Source: Actinomycetota bacterium
GTDB taxonomy: Bacteria; Actinomycetota; UBA4738; HRBIN12
DNA: 64,000 nt
Assembly: GCA_035640355.1 (NCBI GenBank)
Contig: DASQWI010000009.1
Location: 124,001 to 188,000 of the forward strand
Direction: 5' to 3'
Shown here: positions 30,349 to 39,705 of the stretch, one piece after another
How positions within the stretch are numbered: position 1 is the stretch's first letter
Layout: every line of letters begins with the position of its first letter
Program-made: the position numbers and the translations under genes
Notes under the pieces: model-generated
Seen by the model: only the letters and a program-made list of their open reading frames with translations
Database searches by the model: none
Told to the model about the DNA's origin: nothing

Positions 30349-33237
30349 ATGGCCCCCTACTCGCCAGATGCCCAGCAGCAGTGCGTCCTCGAACACGCCT
30401 CAGGACCGCTGCTCGTCACAGGTGGGTTCGGCTGCGGCAAGACGTGGGTCCTTCGCGAACGGTTCCTGAACCTGATCGCGCGCGGCGCGGATCCTGACCG
30501 TGTCGCGCTCGTCGTCGGATCCCGCCACGCGCGAGACGAAGCCCGTCGCGAGCTGTTGTCACGACTACCGGGATCGCTTCCCAGCCTGCGCGTCGTCACC
30601 GTCCACGGGCTCGCCTATCAGGTCGCGAGCGAGCGCTACCGGGACCTCAAATACGAGACGCCGCCGACGATCCTCGCCGCGGCCGAACAATTCGGGAAGG
30701 TCCAGGAGTTGCTCGCAGGTGAGGACCCCGCCGAGTGGCCGGCGTACGGCCGCCTGCTCCAACTGCGCGGCTTCGCCGACGAGGTTCGCCAGTTCGTCCT
30801 CCGCGCTCAGGAAGCGCTCCTCGGTCCGGACGAGATCGAGGCCGCTGCCGCCGAGCGTTCGCTCGGCGGATGGCCGGAGCTCGCGCGCTTTCTTCGTCGC
30901 TACCTGCACCAGCTCGACGTCGAATCGGCCGTCGACTTCGCCGGACTCGTCGAGCAGGCGGCCGTCGCGGCCGAGATCGGCGACTCGTTGTTCGACCACG
31001 TCCTCGTCGATGACTACCAGGACGCGACGTTCGCGGCCGAACGGCTCCTCGTGGCGCTCCGCCCGGCGAGCATCGTCGTCGCCGGGAACGCCGGCGCGCA
31101 CGTCTTCTCGTTCCAGGGAACGAGCGTCGTGCCGCTCGAGCGATTCCACGAACGATTCCCGAACGCGGTCCGCGTGGAGTTGTCGACCGATCACCGTGGT
31201 CGCGGCATGGTTCGCGAAGCGTGGTTCGCCGCGCACACGTCCGAAGAGCACGAGTCGGTGGCCCGCGAGCTCCGTCGGATCCACGTCGACGACGGCGTTC
31301 CGTGGCGTGAGCTGTGCGTCGTCGTACGCCGTCAGAGCACGCGTCTCGGCGCGCTGCTCCGCGCCCTCGACGACGCGGGCGTGCCGAGGCACGTCCCCGA
31401 GAGCGGACTTGCCCTTGCCGCGGAGCCCGCGACGGTTCCGTTCGCGCTCGCGCTGCGGTGGATCGCCCGGCCGGCCGAGCGCGACGTGTTGGTCGAACCC
31501 GTACTGACGTCGGAGCTCGGAGGGCTCTCACCCGCTGAGGCCCGAATGGTCCTTCGCGCCACCCGCGCGTCGGCACGTCCGCCCGCCGAGGCACTCTCGT
31601 TCGCGGCGACCTTGGAGGAACCCGAGCGGACGAATCTCGAGCACGCACGGTCGGTTCTCGCGGATGCCGAACGTGCCGCCTCGTCCGTGATCGAGGCGTT
31701 CAGGATCTTGTGGGAACGGCTTCCGTACTCGCGCCGGCTCGTCGACGACGGCGACGACCGTGCGCGACGCCACCTCGACGCAGTCGTCGCCTTCGCCAAG
31801 GCGATCGAACGCATCGGTGGGTCGGCCGACGCATCCGTCGCGGCGTTCGTCGACCTTCTCGACGCCGGCGAGGGCGGACCCGGGCTCGCGGGGATCGGCG
31901 ATCCGCACGCCGACGCCGTCCAGGTGCTCACCGCGCACGGAACGACCGGGGCGGAGTTCGACACGGTCGTCGTGGTCGGAGCGGTCGAGGGCGACTTCCC
32001 GAGCGCCTCTCGACCCGAGCCGATGTTCGACCTCACGTCGCTCGAACGGACGTGGACGAGGTCGGAACGCATGCGCGCCCGCCTCGCCGACGAACGCCGG
32101 CTGTTCCGATCCGTCGTCGGTCGAGCCGGGCGCCGTGTCCTTCTCACCGCAAGCGATCCGGCAGCCGGCCAGGAGGGTGCGAGGTCACGCTTCGTCGTGG
32201 AAGCGGGCATCGAGTGGTCGCCGGCGCCGGCCGTCGCGCGTGAGCCCGTCTCGGTTCGAGAGGCAACGGCCGTGTGGCGCCGAACGCTCGGGGACATGAC
32301 GGCTCCGGGAATCGAGCGCCTGGCGGCGCTCGACGGCCTCCTCGCCCTCGGAGTGGACCCGACTCGCTGGTGGTTCCAGCGCGACTGGACCGATACCGGC
32401 CGTCCCCTCCACGAAACGCTCCGCCTGTCGTTCTCCCGTCTGGAGAAGCTCGAGAACTGCGACCTGCAGTTCGTCCTGGGCGAAGAGCTCGGTCTATCGC
32501 GGCGTGGCGGACATCATGCCTGGGTAGGCAAGCTCGTCCACCAGCTGATCGAGCAGTGCGAGAAGGGGGAGATCGAGCGGAACCTCGAGGCGCTCGTCGC
32601 CGAGCTCGACCGGCGGTGGGACGAGAGCCGGTTCCCGTCGAAAGCGGTGAGCGCGGCGTTCCGCAAGCTCGCCGTGGAACGCATGCTGCCGAACTGGGTC
32701 GACAACTACGGCCGCCTCGCTGCCGACGCGACCGAGGTCGAGTTCACCTTCGGGTTCGAAGATGCCGTCCTGAAGGGCAAGATCGACCGCATCGGCCCAC
32801 ACGAGCAGGGGTACCGCATCACCGACTTCAAGACCGGCAAGCCCGAGAAGGCGCCCAAGGCTGCCGAGAGCCTCCAGCTCGGCATCTATTACCTCGGCGT
32901 GATGCTCTCGCCGGAGCTCGAGCGGTACCGGCCCGTTCGCGCCGTGGACCTCTCCTTCCTCCGCGGCGACTGGCGAAGCGGCCAGATACCGCCGCACGCG
33001 TGGCCGGTGTCGCCGGCAGGCGAAGACGAGTACCAGGCACGGATGCGCGAACGCCTCTCGGAGCTCATCACCCGCATCCGGGAGCTCGACGACTCGGGCA
33101 CGTACCGTCCGAACCCCGCGGCCGACTGCTTCTTCTGCGACTTCAAGTCGCTGTGCTCGCTGTACCCGGAAGGTCAACCCGTCTTTCCGGTTCCCGAAAC
33201 GGAACGCGCTCCCGCGCAAGGAGTCGCGACGACGTGA
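30349..33237 (+). CDS. adnA: AdnA-like helicase-nuclease subunit
   Basis: 962 residues. It has a UvrD-like motor followed by a RecB-type nuclease. Walker A is GGFGCGKT (25-32). Motif II reads LVDDYQDA instead of DEYQ, and motif VI is degenerate (FRSVVGRAGRR), suggesting a weak motor. The nuclease centre is YRITDFKTGK near residue 826. Cys near 704 plus CFFCDFKSLC form the iron-sulfur cluster. In mycobacteria AdnA-AdnB resects double-strand breaks, and AdnB is the main motor. ATG 30349 was chosen as the family N-terminus (PDAQQQCVLEHASGPLLVTG). The stop overlaps adnB's GTG. Confidence 0.9.
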   Translation: MAPYSPDAQQQCVLEHASGPLLVTGGFGCGKTWVLRERFLNLIARGADPDRVALVVGSRHARDEARRELLSRLPGSLPSLRVVTVHGLAYQVASERYRDLKYETPPTILAAAEQFGKVQELLAGEDPAEWPAYGRLLQLRGFADEVRQFVLRAQEALLGPDEIEAAAAERSLGGWPELARFLRRYLHQLDVESAVDFAGLVEQAAVAAEIGDSLFDHVLVDDYQDATFAAERLLVALRPASIVVAGNAGAHVFSFQGTSVVPLERFHERFPNAVRVELSTDHRGRGMVREAWFAAHTSEEHESVARELRRIHVDDGVPWRELCVVVRRQSTRLGALLRALDDAGVPRHVPESGLALAAEPATVPFALALRWIARPAERDVLVEPVLTSELGGLSPAEARMVLRATRASARPPAEALSFAATLEEPERTNLEHARSVLADAERAASSVIEAFRILWERLPYSRRLVDDGDDRARRHLDAVVAFAKAIERIGGSADASVAAFVDLLDAGEGGPGLAGIGDPHADAVQVLTAHGTTGAEFDTVVVVGAVEGDFPSASRPEPMFDLTSLERTWTRSERMRARLADERRLFRSVVGRAGRRVLLTASDPAAGQEGARSRFVVEAGIEWSPAPAVAREPVSVREATAVWRRTLGDMTAPGIERLAALDGLLALGVDPTRWWFQRDWTDTGRPLHETLRLSFSRLEKLENCDLQFVLGEELGLSRRGGHHAWVGKLVHQLIEQCEKGEIERNLEALVAELDRRWDESRFPSKAVSAAFRKLAVERMLPNWVDNYGRLAADATEVEFTFGFEDAVLKGKIDRIGPHEQGYRITDFKTGKPEKAPKAAESLQLGIYYLGVMLSPELERYRPVRAVDLSFLRGDWRSGQIPPHAWPVSPAGEDEYQARMRERLSELITRIRELDDSGTYRPNPAADCFFCDFKSLCSLYPEGQPVFPVPETERAPAQGVATT

Positions 33238-36200
33238 CACGCACGGAACACGACCTGATCCCGCGCGAGATCGTCGAGTTCATCGGCGCGGAGCCGACGC
33301 ACGAACAGTGGCGCGCCATCTCGTGGCCGCTCGAGCCGTGCGTCGTCGTTGCCGGCGCCGGTTCGGGCAAGACGTCGGTGATGGCCGCGCGCGTGATCTG
33401 GCTCGCGCTCCGGTACGCCGAGAGCGACGGAACCGATGGGGCACTCCCCGGCAACGTGCTGTGCCTCACGTTCACGAACAAGGCCACGGAGAACCTCGTC
33501 TTCCGGATCCGCAAGGCGCTCTCGACGCTGCAGCTGGAGGAGGGTGAGGAACCCGAGGTCACCAACTACCACGGGTTCGCTCAGCAGCTGCTCGAACGCT
33601 ACGGCATGCTCGACGGCATCGAGCCGGGCCAGCGCGTGCTGACGCCGGCACAGCGAGTCGAGCTGTGCTCGCGTGTGCTCGATCTATTGCCGTTCGAACA
33701 CTTGTCGAGCGAGTGGCAGCCCACGATCGTCGGCAACATCCTCGACCTGGCCGACCAGGCGCAGAATCACCTTGTCGAGCCCCACGAGATCGTCGAGTTC
33801 AACGAGGAACGGCTCGAAGCACTGTCCCAGCACCGTTCCGATCGCGCCTACCGGGCGGCGCAGGAACGCGTCGAGCTCGCGAACGCCGTCGAGCGGTTCC
33901 AGGAACTGAAGCGGGAGCTCGGCGTGATCGATTTCGGAGACCAGATCGCGCTCGCCGCCGGCGTCGTCCGGAACCATCCCGAGGTCGGCGAGGAGTACCG
34001 GCGGCGCTTCTCGGCCGTTCTGCTCGACGAGTACCAGGACACGAATGTCGCGCAGGCACGACTGCTCGAAGGTGTCTTCTCGGCGGGGCACCCGGTCACG
34101 GCGGTCGGTGACCCCGACCAGAACATCTACGCGTGGCGCGGTGCCAGCCTCTACAACCTGCTCGAGTTCCCCACTCGCTTCCGAAAGGCCGACGGCGCCC
34201 CCGCGGAGAAGCTGCCGCTGTACACGAACTTCCGGTCCGGTCGCCGGATCCTGGAGACGGCAGACACGCTGATCGCGCCGCTTCCGCATCACCAGCGACC
34301 CGACCCGGGGAAGCGACTCGACCCGTGGCCGGAGAACGGAGACGGGCGCGTCGAGATCACTCGCCATCGCGACGAGGTGACGGAGGCGCACGCGATCGCC
34401 GGCCGGATCCTCGAGCTCCACGACGCGGGGGTTGCGTGGCGTCAGTTCGCGATCCTGTGTCGTTCGTCGCGGCTGTTCCCCACGATGCAGCGGGTTCTCT
34501 CCGAAGCCGGGGTGCAGTTCGAGATCGTGGGGCTCGCGGGTCTGCTCCGGACCCCCGAGGTCGTCGAGGTGCTCGCGTACGCGCGCGCGGTGGCCAGTCC
34601 GCTCGGGAGCGTCGCGCTCGGGCGGGTCCTGCTCGGACCTCGGTACCGAGTGGGGTTTCGAGACCTGGCCCGCGTCGCCGCGTGGGCCAAGGGGAAGACT
34701 TACGAGCTCCGCGACGAGGACGAGGACCTCTCGGAGGACATCCCGTTCCTCGTCTCCGAGGCGCTGGATCACCTGGACGAGGTCACGGAGCTGTCCAACG
34801 AGGGGCGTTCCAGGTTGGAGGAGTTCCGGGACGAGTTGGCGACGCTCCGGGTTGAGGCACGACGCCCGGTCGGCGAGTTCCTCGCCGAGGTGATCCGCCG
34901 GATCGGCCTGCTCCAGGAGCTCGACGCGTCGCCGGACGTGGCGATGGCGACGTCTCGCAGACGGAACCTCGCCGCGTTCCTCGACGAGGTGCATGCGTTC
35001 TCACCCCTCGAGGGCGAGCTGACGTTGCAACGCCTCCTCGACTACGTCGAGACGGTCGAAGCGGGTGAGCGAGAGGAGTGGTCTCCGGTTCAGCCCTCGG
35101 ACGACGACTCGGTGAAGGTCATGACGATCCACGTCGCGAAGGGCCTGGAGTTCGACACGGTGTTCGTGCCGGGACTGGCGAAGGGAATGCTTCCGAACGA
35201 CCGGATCCAGCACAACCCGGCCGAGCGCGCCAGGTCGCTCGACTTCGAGCTCCGTGGCGACTCGATCATCCTGCCGCGCTACGACGGCAATCTGTCGAAG
35301 TTCAAGGAAGAGCTGCGCCGGCAAGAGACGATCGAGGAACGGCGCACGTGCTACGTCGCGCTGACGCGTGCGCGCCGGAACCTGTTCGTTTCCGGCGCGC
35401 ACTGGTACGGCGAGACGCAGAAGCCGAAGGAGCCCGGAGCCTTCCTCGAGGAGCTGTGCGACTGGGGCGAACTGTCGGGGATCGCGTCGGTGGATCGAGG
35501 ACCCCACGTCGACGACGAGAACCCGCTCGCCGGCTATCGGCAGGCGTTCGTGCGGGACTGGCCGGGCACTGCTCGCCCACAGCCGGCGGAGCCGCTTTTT
35601 GCCGATGGATGGCGCCGCGCCGCGATCGACGCAGCGGAGGTCGGTTCGGTGCCGCCATCGCTGCTCGACGCGCTCCATCCCGACGAGCGGGGACGGTTCG
35701 CCGAGCTCTCAGCGGAACGGCGTAGCCTCGCATCGCACCTCGTCGAGATGGAGGCCCGCGTGCAGGTGGAACGGCCGCTCCCGGCGACGATCTCGGTCGG
35801 TGGGATCGTCGACTACGGGCGGTGCCCGAAGCGCTACTACTGGAGCAGCGTTCGGCCGCTCCCTCGGTTCGCCGGCCCGGCCGCGCGCATCGGAAGCGAG
35901 ATCCATCGGTGGATCGAACTCCACTCGCACGGTCAAGGATCGCTCCTCGAGGACGATGACGGCCCCGACCTGACCGTGGAGGAGCTCGCGGGCCGGCCGG
36001 GACGCATCGAGGACCTTCGCCGAGCGTTCCTGTCGAGCAGGTTCGCGTCGATGGTGCCGCGGTTCGTGGAGCGTTCGTTCCTGCTCCCGATCACCGGGTT
36101 CGTCGTCGCGGGACGGATCGACGCGATCTACGGCGCGGACGACGACGGGCCGTGGGAGGTCGTCGACTACAAGACGGGCAAGCGTCCGCGCGACGACGAT

Positions 36201-36488
36201 CCACTCGCGCGTGTGCAGCTCGACGTGTACGCCCTCGCCTGCATCGACGTGTGGCGCAAGCGCCCGGAAGATCTTCGGCTCACGTACCTGTACCTGTCGA
36301 GCGGCGAGGAGGCGTCGTACGTCGTCGACGACATCGTCGGCGTCCGCGACCGCGTGCGCGCGTGGTTGGGCGGGATCGCCGAAGGGCAGTTCGAGCCGAC
36401 GCCGGGCGAGCAGTGCCGGTGGTGCGACTTCCAGACGTTCTGCGACCCGGGCACGGCGTGGGTCGCGGCGAACGCGAGCGACGACTAG
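33234..36488 (+). CDS. adnB: AdnB-like helicase-nuclease subunit
   Basis: 1084 residues from GTG 33234, overlapping adnA's TGA, so the two are made together. Motor motifs are complete: AGAGSGKT (about 40-46), LLDEYQDTNVAQ (about 263), VMTIHVAKGLEFD, CYVALTRARRN (about 706). The nuclease has VAGRIDAIYG and VVDYKTGKRP (about 977). The cluster cysteines are GRCPKRYYW (about 864) and CRWCDFQTFC at the end. The pair unwinds and digests DNA ends during recombination repair, standing in for RecBCD/AddAB. Confidence 0.93.
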   Translation: MTRTEHDLIPREIVEFIGAEPTHEQWRAISWPLEPCVVVAGAGSGKTSVMAARVIWLALRYAESDGTDGALPGNVLCLTFTNKATENLVFRIRKALSTLQLEEGEEPEVTNYHGFAQQLLERYGMLDGIEPGQRVLTPAQRVELCSRVLDLLPFEHLSSEWQPTIVGNILDLADQAQNHLVEPHEIVEFNEERLEALSQHRSDRAYRAAQERVELANAVERFQELKRELGVIDFGDQIALAAGVVRNHPEVGEEYRRRFSAVLLDEYQDTNVAQARLLEGVFSAGHPVTAVGDPDQNIYAWRGASLYNLLEFPTRFRKADGAPAEKLPLYTNFRSGRRILETADTLIAPLPHHQRPDPGKRLDPWPENGDGRVEITRHRDEVTEAHAIAGRILELHDAGVAWRQFAILCRSSRLFPTMQRVLSEAGVQFEIVGLAGLLRTPEVVEVLAYARAVASPLGSVALGRVLLGPRYRVGFRDLARVAAWAKGKTYELRDEDEDLSEDIPFLVSEALDHLDEVTELSNEGRSRLEEFRDELATLRVEARRPVGEFLAEVIRRIGLLQELDASPDVAMATSRRRNLAAFLDEVHAFSPLEGELTLQRLLDYVETVEAGEREEWSPVQPSDDDSVKVMTIHVAKGLEFDTVFVPGLAKGMLPNDRIQHNPAERARSLDFELRGDSIILPRYDGNLSKFKEELRRQETIEERRTCYVALTRARRNLFVSGAHWYGETQKPKEPGAFLEELCDWGELSGIASVDRGPHVDDENPLAGYRQAFVRDWPGTARPQPAEPLFADGWRRAAIDAAEVGSVPPSLLDALHPDERGRFAELSAERRSLASHLVEMEARVQVERPLPATISVGGIVDYGRCPKRYYWSSVRPLPRFAGPAARIGSEIHRWIELHSHGQGSLLEDDDGPDLTVEELAGRPGRIEDLRRAFLSSRFASMVPRFVERSFLLPITGFVVAGRIDAIYGADDDGPWEVVDYKTGKRPRDDDPLARVQLDVYALACIDVWRKRPEDLRLTYLYLSSGEEASYVVDDIVGVRDRVRAWLGGIAEGQFEPTPGEQCRWCDFQTFCDPGTAWVAANASDD

Positions 36489-36841
36489 GAAGACGCCAGG
36501 CGCTCGGCCTGCTCGCGGAACCGCCGGTAGTTCGCTGCTGGATCCCAGCCGTTACGAACATCCTCAGCGACGAACCGCACGGATAGCCCGAGCGCCTCGA
36601 CCCGAGCGATCATCGCCGCGCGGAACCACTCGAGCGAGTCGGGCTGAAGAACGGACTCGCCACTCGACCCCTGCGGGAGTAGCGACGGATCTCGAGCCAC
36701 GACCGGCGTTCGACGCAGCAGTTCGTCGAGCCCCCCGACGTCGGTGGCCGCGACGTCGAGCGTCGATCCACCACCGCGCGACCAGCGCCCCGTGGCAAGC
36801 ACGCGGTCCACTTCATCCGGGCGGTAGATCTCGGCGCGCAC
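36485..36841 (-). CDS. Small hypothetical protein
   Basis: 118 residues from GTG 36841. No membrane segment or known motif is visible. The middle has mixed strands, and the C-terminal 45 residues are helical (LEWFRAAMIARVEALGLSVRFVAEDV, then NYRRFREQAERLASS). Its end overlaps adnB's stop by four bases on opposite strands, and it follows the cyclic-nucleotide-domain gene by 8 bases in the same direction, so those two are probably one operon. I do not recognise a family. Confidence 0.6.
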   Translation of the reverse strand: MRAEIYRPDEVDRVLATGRWSRGGGSTLDVAATDVGGLDELLRRTPVVARDPSLLPQGSSGESVLQPDSLEWFRAAMIARVEALGLSVRFVAEDVRNGWDPAANYRRFREQAERLASS

Positions 36842-36849
36842 GGAGAAGC

Positions 36850-37272
36850 TCAGCCCGCGGCGGGGCGTTCGAGACGGCGAAGCATCGACGCCGCGTGGTT
36901 CAGGAGCCGAACTGCGACCGCGGGTTCGCCCCGAACGGTCTTCAGGAACGAGCTACGTGAGAGCGTGAGCGTGGTCAGGTGCGTCTCGGCCACGACGGTC
37001 GCCGTGCGCGGTCCGCCGTCGAGGAGGGAGATCTCGCCGAAGTACTCGCCCGGCAACAGGCGACTGAGCACGCGGCCGCTCGGTCCGAGGACCTTCGCCT
37101 CGCCTTCCAGGATCACGAAGAAGGCGTCGCCGGAGTCGCCCTGCCGGACGACCTTCGCGCCCTCCATGAAGCGGCGCTCCTCGGTGAGGTCACTGAGGCG
37201 CTTCAGGTGCCTGGGCGGAAGTCCCGCGAAGAGCGGCACCTGCGCGAGCGCGTCGCGTTCTCGCCTCCCCAC
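36850..37272 (-). CDS. Stand-alone cyclic-nucleotide-binding domain protein
   Basis: 140 residues from GTG 37272, with GGGGAGGAGG upstream. The whole protein is one CNB beta-roll: LAQVPLFAGLPPRHLKRLSDL, FMEGAKVVRQGDSGDAFFVILEGEAKV, and LLPGEYFGEISLLDGGPRTATVVA, which is the phosphate-binding cassette (FGEISLLDGGPRTA with conserved Glu and Arg). It lacks a DNA-binding domain. The family pattern suggests cAMP or cGMP binding with an effector supplied by another protein. It is divergent from the CRP-like regulator. Confidence 0.88.
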   Translation of the reverse strand: MGRRERDALAQVPLFAGLPPRHLKRLSDLTEERRFMEGAKVVRQGDSGDAFFVILEGEAKVLGPSGRVLSRLLPGEYFGEISLLDGGPRTATVVAETHLTTLTLSRSSFLKTVRGEPAVAVRLLNHAASMLRRLERPAAG

Positions 37273-37365
37273 TTCGCCTCCTCCCCTCGACCGGGAGCCT
37301 ACCGCGACCAGGCGTTCGGACGCTGGGGCCCTGGAATGTCGGTGGCACGGGATAGCGTCCCGGCG

Positions 37366-38013
37366 ATGACGTTTCGCGACGATATTCGCGGTGCTTCGTG
37401 GGCCGGCCGTCCCTGGCGCCTGGAACACGGCCACGTGATCACGCGCCAGGGGGACATCGGCGAGACGCTCTACCTGGTCACGGCGGGCGCGGTTCGGCTG
37501 GCGTCCGTGACGGCTGACGGCCGCGAGGTCGTTGTGGCGCTGCTTGGCACGGGCGACATGTTCGGCGAGGGTGCGCTGCTCGAACGGCCCTCGCCAGTCG
37601 AGGCCCGCGCGGTCGGGCTGGCCGACGTCGTGGCGATCCCCGTGCCGTTGCTCGGCGAGATCGTCGAGCACCGTCCCGCAATCGCACAGCAACTGTTGCG
37701 GCTCGCCGCGTCGCGGCTGCACCGGACGTCCCGTGCGCTCGAGCAGGCTCTCGTCGAGGACGTCCCGACGCGGGTATCGCGGCGTCTGCGCGATCTTGCG
37801 GAGGAACACGGAACCCGCGGCGACAACGGCGTCACGATCGGCGTCCCGTTGACGCAGGAAGAGCTGGGCAGGATGGTTGGCGCATCGCGTGAGACGGTGA
37901 ACCGGACGCTCCGAGGGCTGACCGCGCGCGGTCTGATTCGAACGTACGAGCACACAGTCGTCATCCCGGATCCGAAAGCGCTCGAACCCGAACCTGAGCC
38001 CGTATCGTCCTGA
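37366..38013 (+). CDS. Crp/Fnr-family transcription regulator
   Basis: 215 residues from ATG 37366; ATG 37336 would add ten residues. The N-terminal CNB roll has GHVITRQGDIGETLYLVTAGAVRLA and GTGDMFGEGALLERPSPVEARAV; the Arg of the binding cassette is at ARAV but the segment differs from classical CRP. A long dimer helix and a winged helix follow (TQEELGRMVGASRETVNRTLRGLTARGLI, the recognition motif). No cysteine cluster is present, so it is not an Fnr oxygen sensor. It is 94 bases from the divergent CNB-only gene, suggesting shared control. Confidence 0.92.
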   Translation: MTFRDDIRGASWAGRPWRLEHGHVITRQGDIGETLYLVTAGAVRLASVTADGREVVVALLGTGDMFGEGALLERPSPVEARAVGLADVVAIPVPLLGEIVEHRPAIAQQLLRLAASRLHRTSRALEQALVEDVPTRVSRRLRDLAEEHGTRGDNGVTIGVPLTQEELGRMVGASRETVNRTLRGLTARGLIRTYEHTVVIPDPKALEPEPEPVSS

Positions 38014-38056
38014 CGGCTCGCTTGACACGCGCGCGCCTCGCACGGTCAGCTTGCGC

Positions 38057-38812
38057 ATGGACGACTACGGCCCATCCACCTACGGCGAGCGCATCGCTGA
38101 GGCGTACGACGACAGGTACGGCGAACTTGCGTTCGGCGGTGATCTGCCAACGACCGTCGCGTTTCTGAAGGAGCTTGCTGGAGGCGGCGCGGCACTCGAG
38201 CTCGGGATCGGTACAGGCCGCGTGGCGCTCCCGCTCAGTGCGACCGGAGTGCGTGTGCACGGCATCGACGCGTCACAGGCGATGGTGGCCCGGCTTCGCG
38301 CCAAGCCCGGCGGCTCGGAGATCGCCGTGACGATGGGCGACTTCCGCGATTTCATCGTTCCCGAGCGCTTCTACCTGATCTACGTCGTGTTCAACACGTT
38401 CTTCGGCCTGCTCGAGCAGGACGACCAGATCTCCTGCTTTCGGGCGGTCGCGCGGCACCTCACGGACGACGGGGTGTTCGCGATGGAGGCGTTCGTCCCG
38501 GATGCGACGCGATGGGACCGCGGTCAACGCGTCTCGGCGACACGCGTCGAGCTCGACGAGGTGGAGATCGAGGTGTCCCAGCACGACGCGCTCGCGCAGC
38601 GCACGCATTCGCACCACCTCATCGTGCGAGGGGACGGCATCAAGCTGTTTCCCGTGCGGATCCGTTACGCGTACCCGTCCGAGCTCGACCTCATGGCCCG
38701 CCTCGCCGGGATGCGCCTGCGCGAGCGGTGGGCCGACTGGGATCGGTCTCCGATCGCGGCGACGAGCCAGAAGCACATCTCGGTGTGGGAGCTCGATCGC
38801 GCCGGCACTTGA
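38057..38812 (+). CDS. Class I SAM-dependent methyltransferase
   Basis: 251 residues from ATG 38057. YGERIAEAYDDRYGEL is a common opening, GAALELGIGTGRVALPLS is motif I, and VHGIDASQAMVARLRAK motif II. After the Rossmann core (IYVVFNTFFGLLEQDDQISCFRAVARHL) the C-terminal part is beta-rich and carries a His-rich stretch (QHDALAQRTHSHHLI). It is cytoplasmic. The substrate cannot be told. It is encoded 43 bases after the Crp-like regulator. Confidence 0.85.
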   Translation: MDDYGPSTYGERIAEAYDDRYGELAFGGDLPTTVAFLKELAGGGAALELGIGTGRVALPLSATGVRVHGIDASQAMVARLRAKPGGSEIAVTMGDFRDFIVPERFYLIYVVFNTFFGLLEQDDQISCFRAVARHLTDDGVFAMEAFVPDATRWDRGQRVSATRVELDEVEIEVSQHDALAQRTHSHHLIVRGDGIKLFPVRIRYAYPSELDLMARLAGMRLRERWADWDRSPIAATSQKHISVWELDRAGT

Positions 38813-38834
38813 TCGAGGCGATGTCGCTCGTCGT

Positions 38835-39701
38835 TCAGCCGGATTCCTGGAGCGCTTCGACCGTGCACTTACTGCACAGGGGGCCCTTGCCGCGAACCGG
38901 ACGACCGCATCGCGCACACGCTCTTGGCTCGATCGAACGGTACGTCGTGCCGTCGCCGCGCGTGACGCGTTCGACGCGCCCCTCGGCGTGAAGCTTCAAC
39001 AGGTGTGCGGTCACCGATCGTGCCGCCAGCTCGTGGACGTCCGCCGGGTACTCGCTGTAGATGGTCTGAACGAGCTCCTTGACCGACCGCGCCCCTTCTG
39101 CGAGCGCCGCGAGGATCTCGCGCTCGCGCATCGCTCGATGCTCGATGTACTCGTCGAGCTTGCGCGCCGGGTCGAACACGATCGGCCCGTGTCCCGGATA
39201 GATCGTCCGCGGATCGAGCTCCTTCATCCGGTTGAGGGAACGCAGATACGCGACGAGGTCGCCCTCTGGCGGGTCGATCAGGCTCGTTCCGCGACCGAGC
39301 ACCGCGTCGCCGGTGAACAGGGCTCGAACGGTCGCGTTCCAGAACGCGACGTGATCCGGGGTGTGACCGGGGGTCGCGATAGCAGTCAGCGACACGCCGT
39401 CGCACGAGACGGCGTCGCCGTCGCGTAGCCGCGAGCCGCCCGTGGGCGGTCGGAACGCATGGATCGTCGCCCCGGTGAGCGCGGCGAGGCGAACGGCACC
39501 GGGCGCGTGATCGGGATGGTCGTGTGTGAGCACGATCGCCCCGACGCGGGCGGCACTCCCTCGGACCTCCTCGAGATGACTCTCGTCGTCCGGTCCGGGA
39601 TCGACGACGATGGCCGAGGTCTCGCCCACCACGTACGTGTTGGTTCCTTCGAGCTCACGAACCCCCGGATTCGGCGCAAGCACGCGGGCGACGCGGAGCA
39701 A
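38835..39701 (-). CDS. Metallo-beta-lactamase hydrolase with winged helix and zinc ribbon
   Basis: 288 residues from TTG 39701, with CAGGA eight bases upstream; the start is six bases beyond the Nudix stop. The hydrolase has LTHDHPDHAPGAVRLA (zinc motif HxHxDH), GHTPDHVAFW, FTGDAVLGRG and YPGHGPIV. A C-terminal winged helix (ARSVTAHLLKLHAEGRVERV) is followed by a four-Cys zinc ribbon, CARCGRPVRGKGPLCSKC. The core with a wing resembles LACTB2-like endoribonucleases or hydrolases. The ribbon is an addition. The function is inferred only. Confidence 0.88.
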   Translation of the reverse strand: MLRVARVLAPNPGVRELEGTNTYVVGETSAIVVDPGPDDESHLEEVRGSAARVGAIVLTHDHPDHAPGAVRLAALTGATIHAFRPPTGGSRLRDGDAVSCDGVSLTAIATPGHTPDHVAFWNATVRALFTGDAVLGRGTSLIDPPEGDLVAYLRSLNRMKELDPRTIYPGHGPIVFDPARKLDEYIEHRAMREREILAALAEGARSVKELVQTIYSEYPADVHELAARSVTAHLLKLHAEGRVERVTRGDGTTYRSIEPRACARCGRPVRGKGPLCSKCTVEALQESG

Positions 39702-39705
39702 CTGA

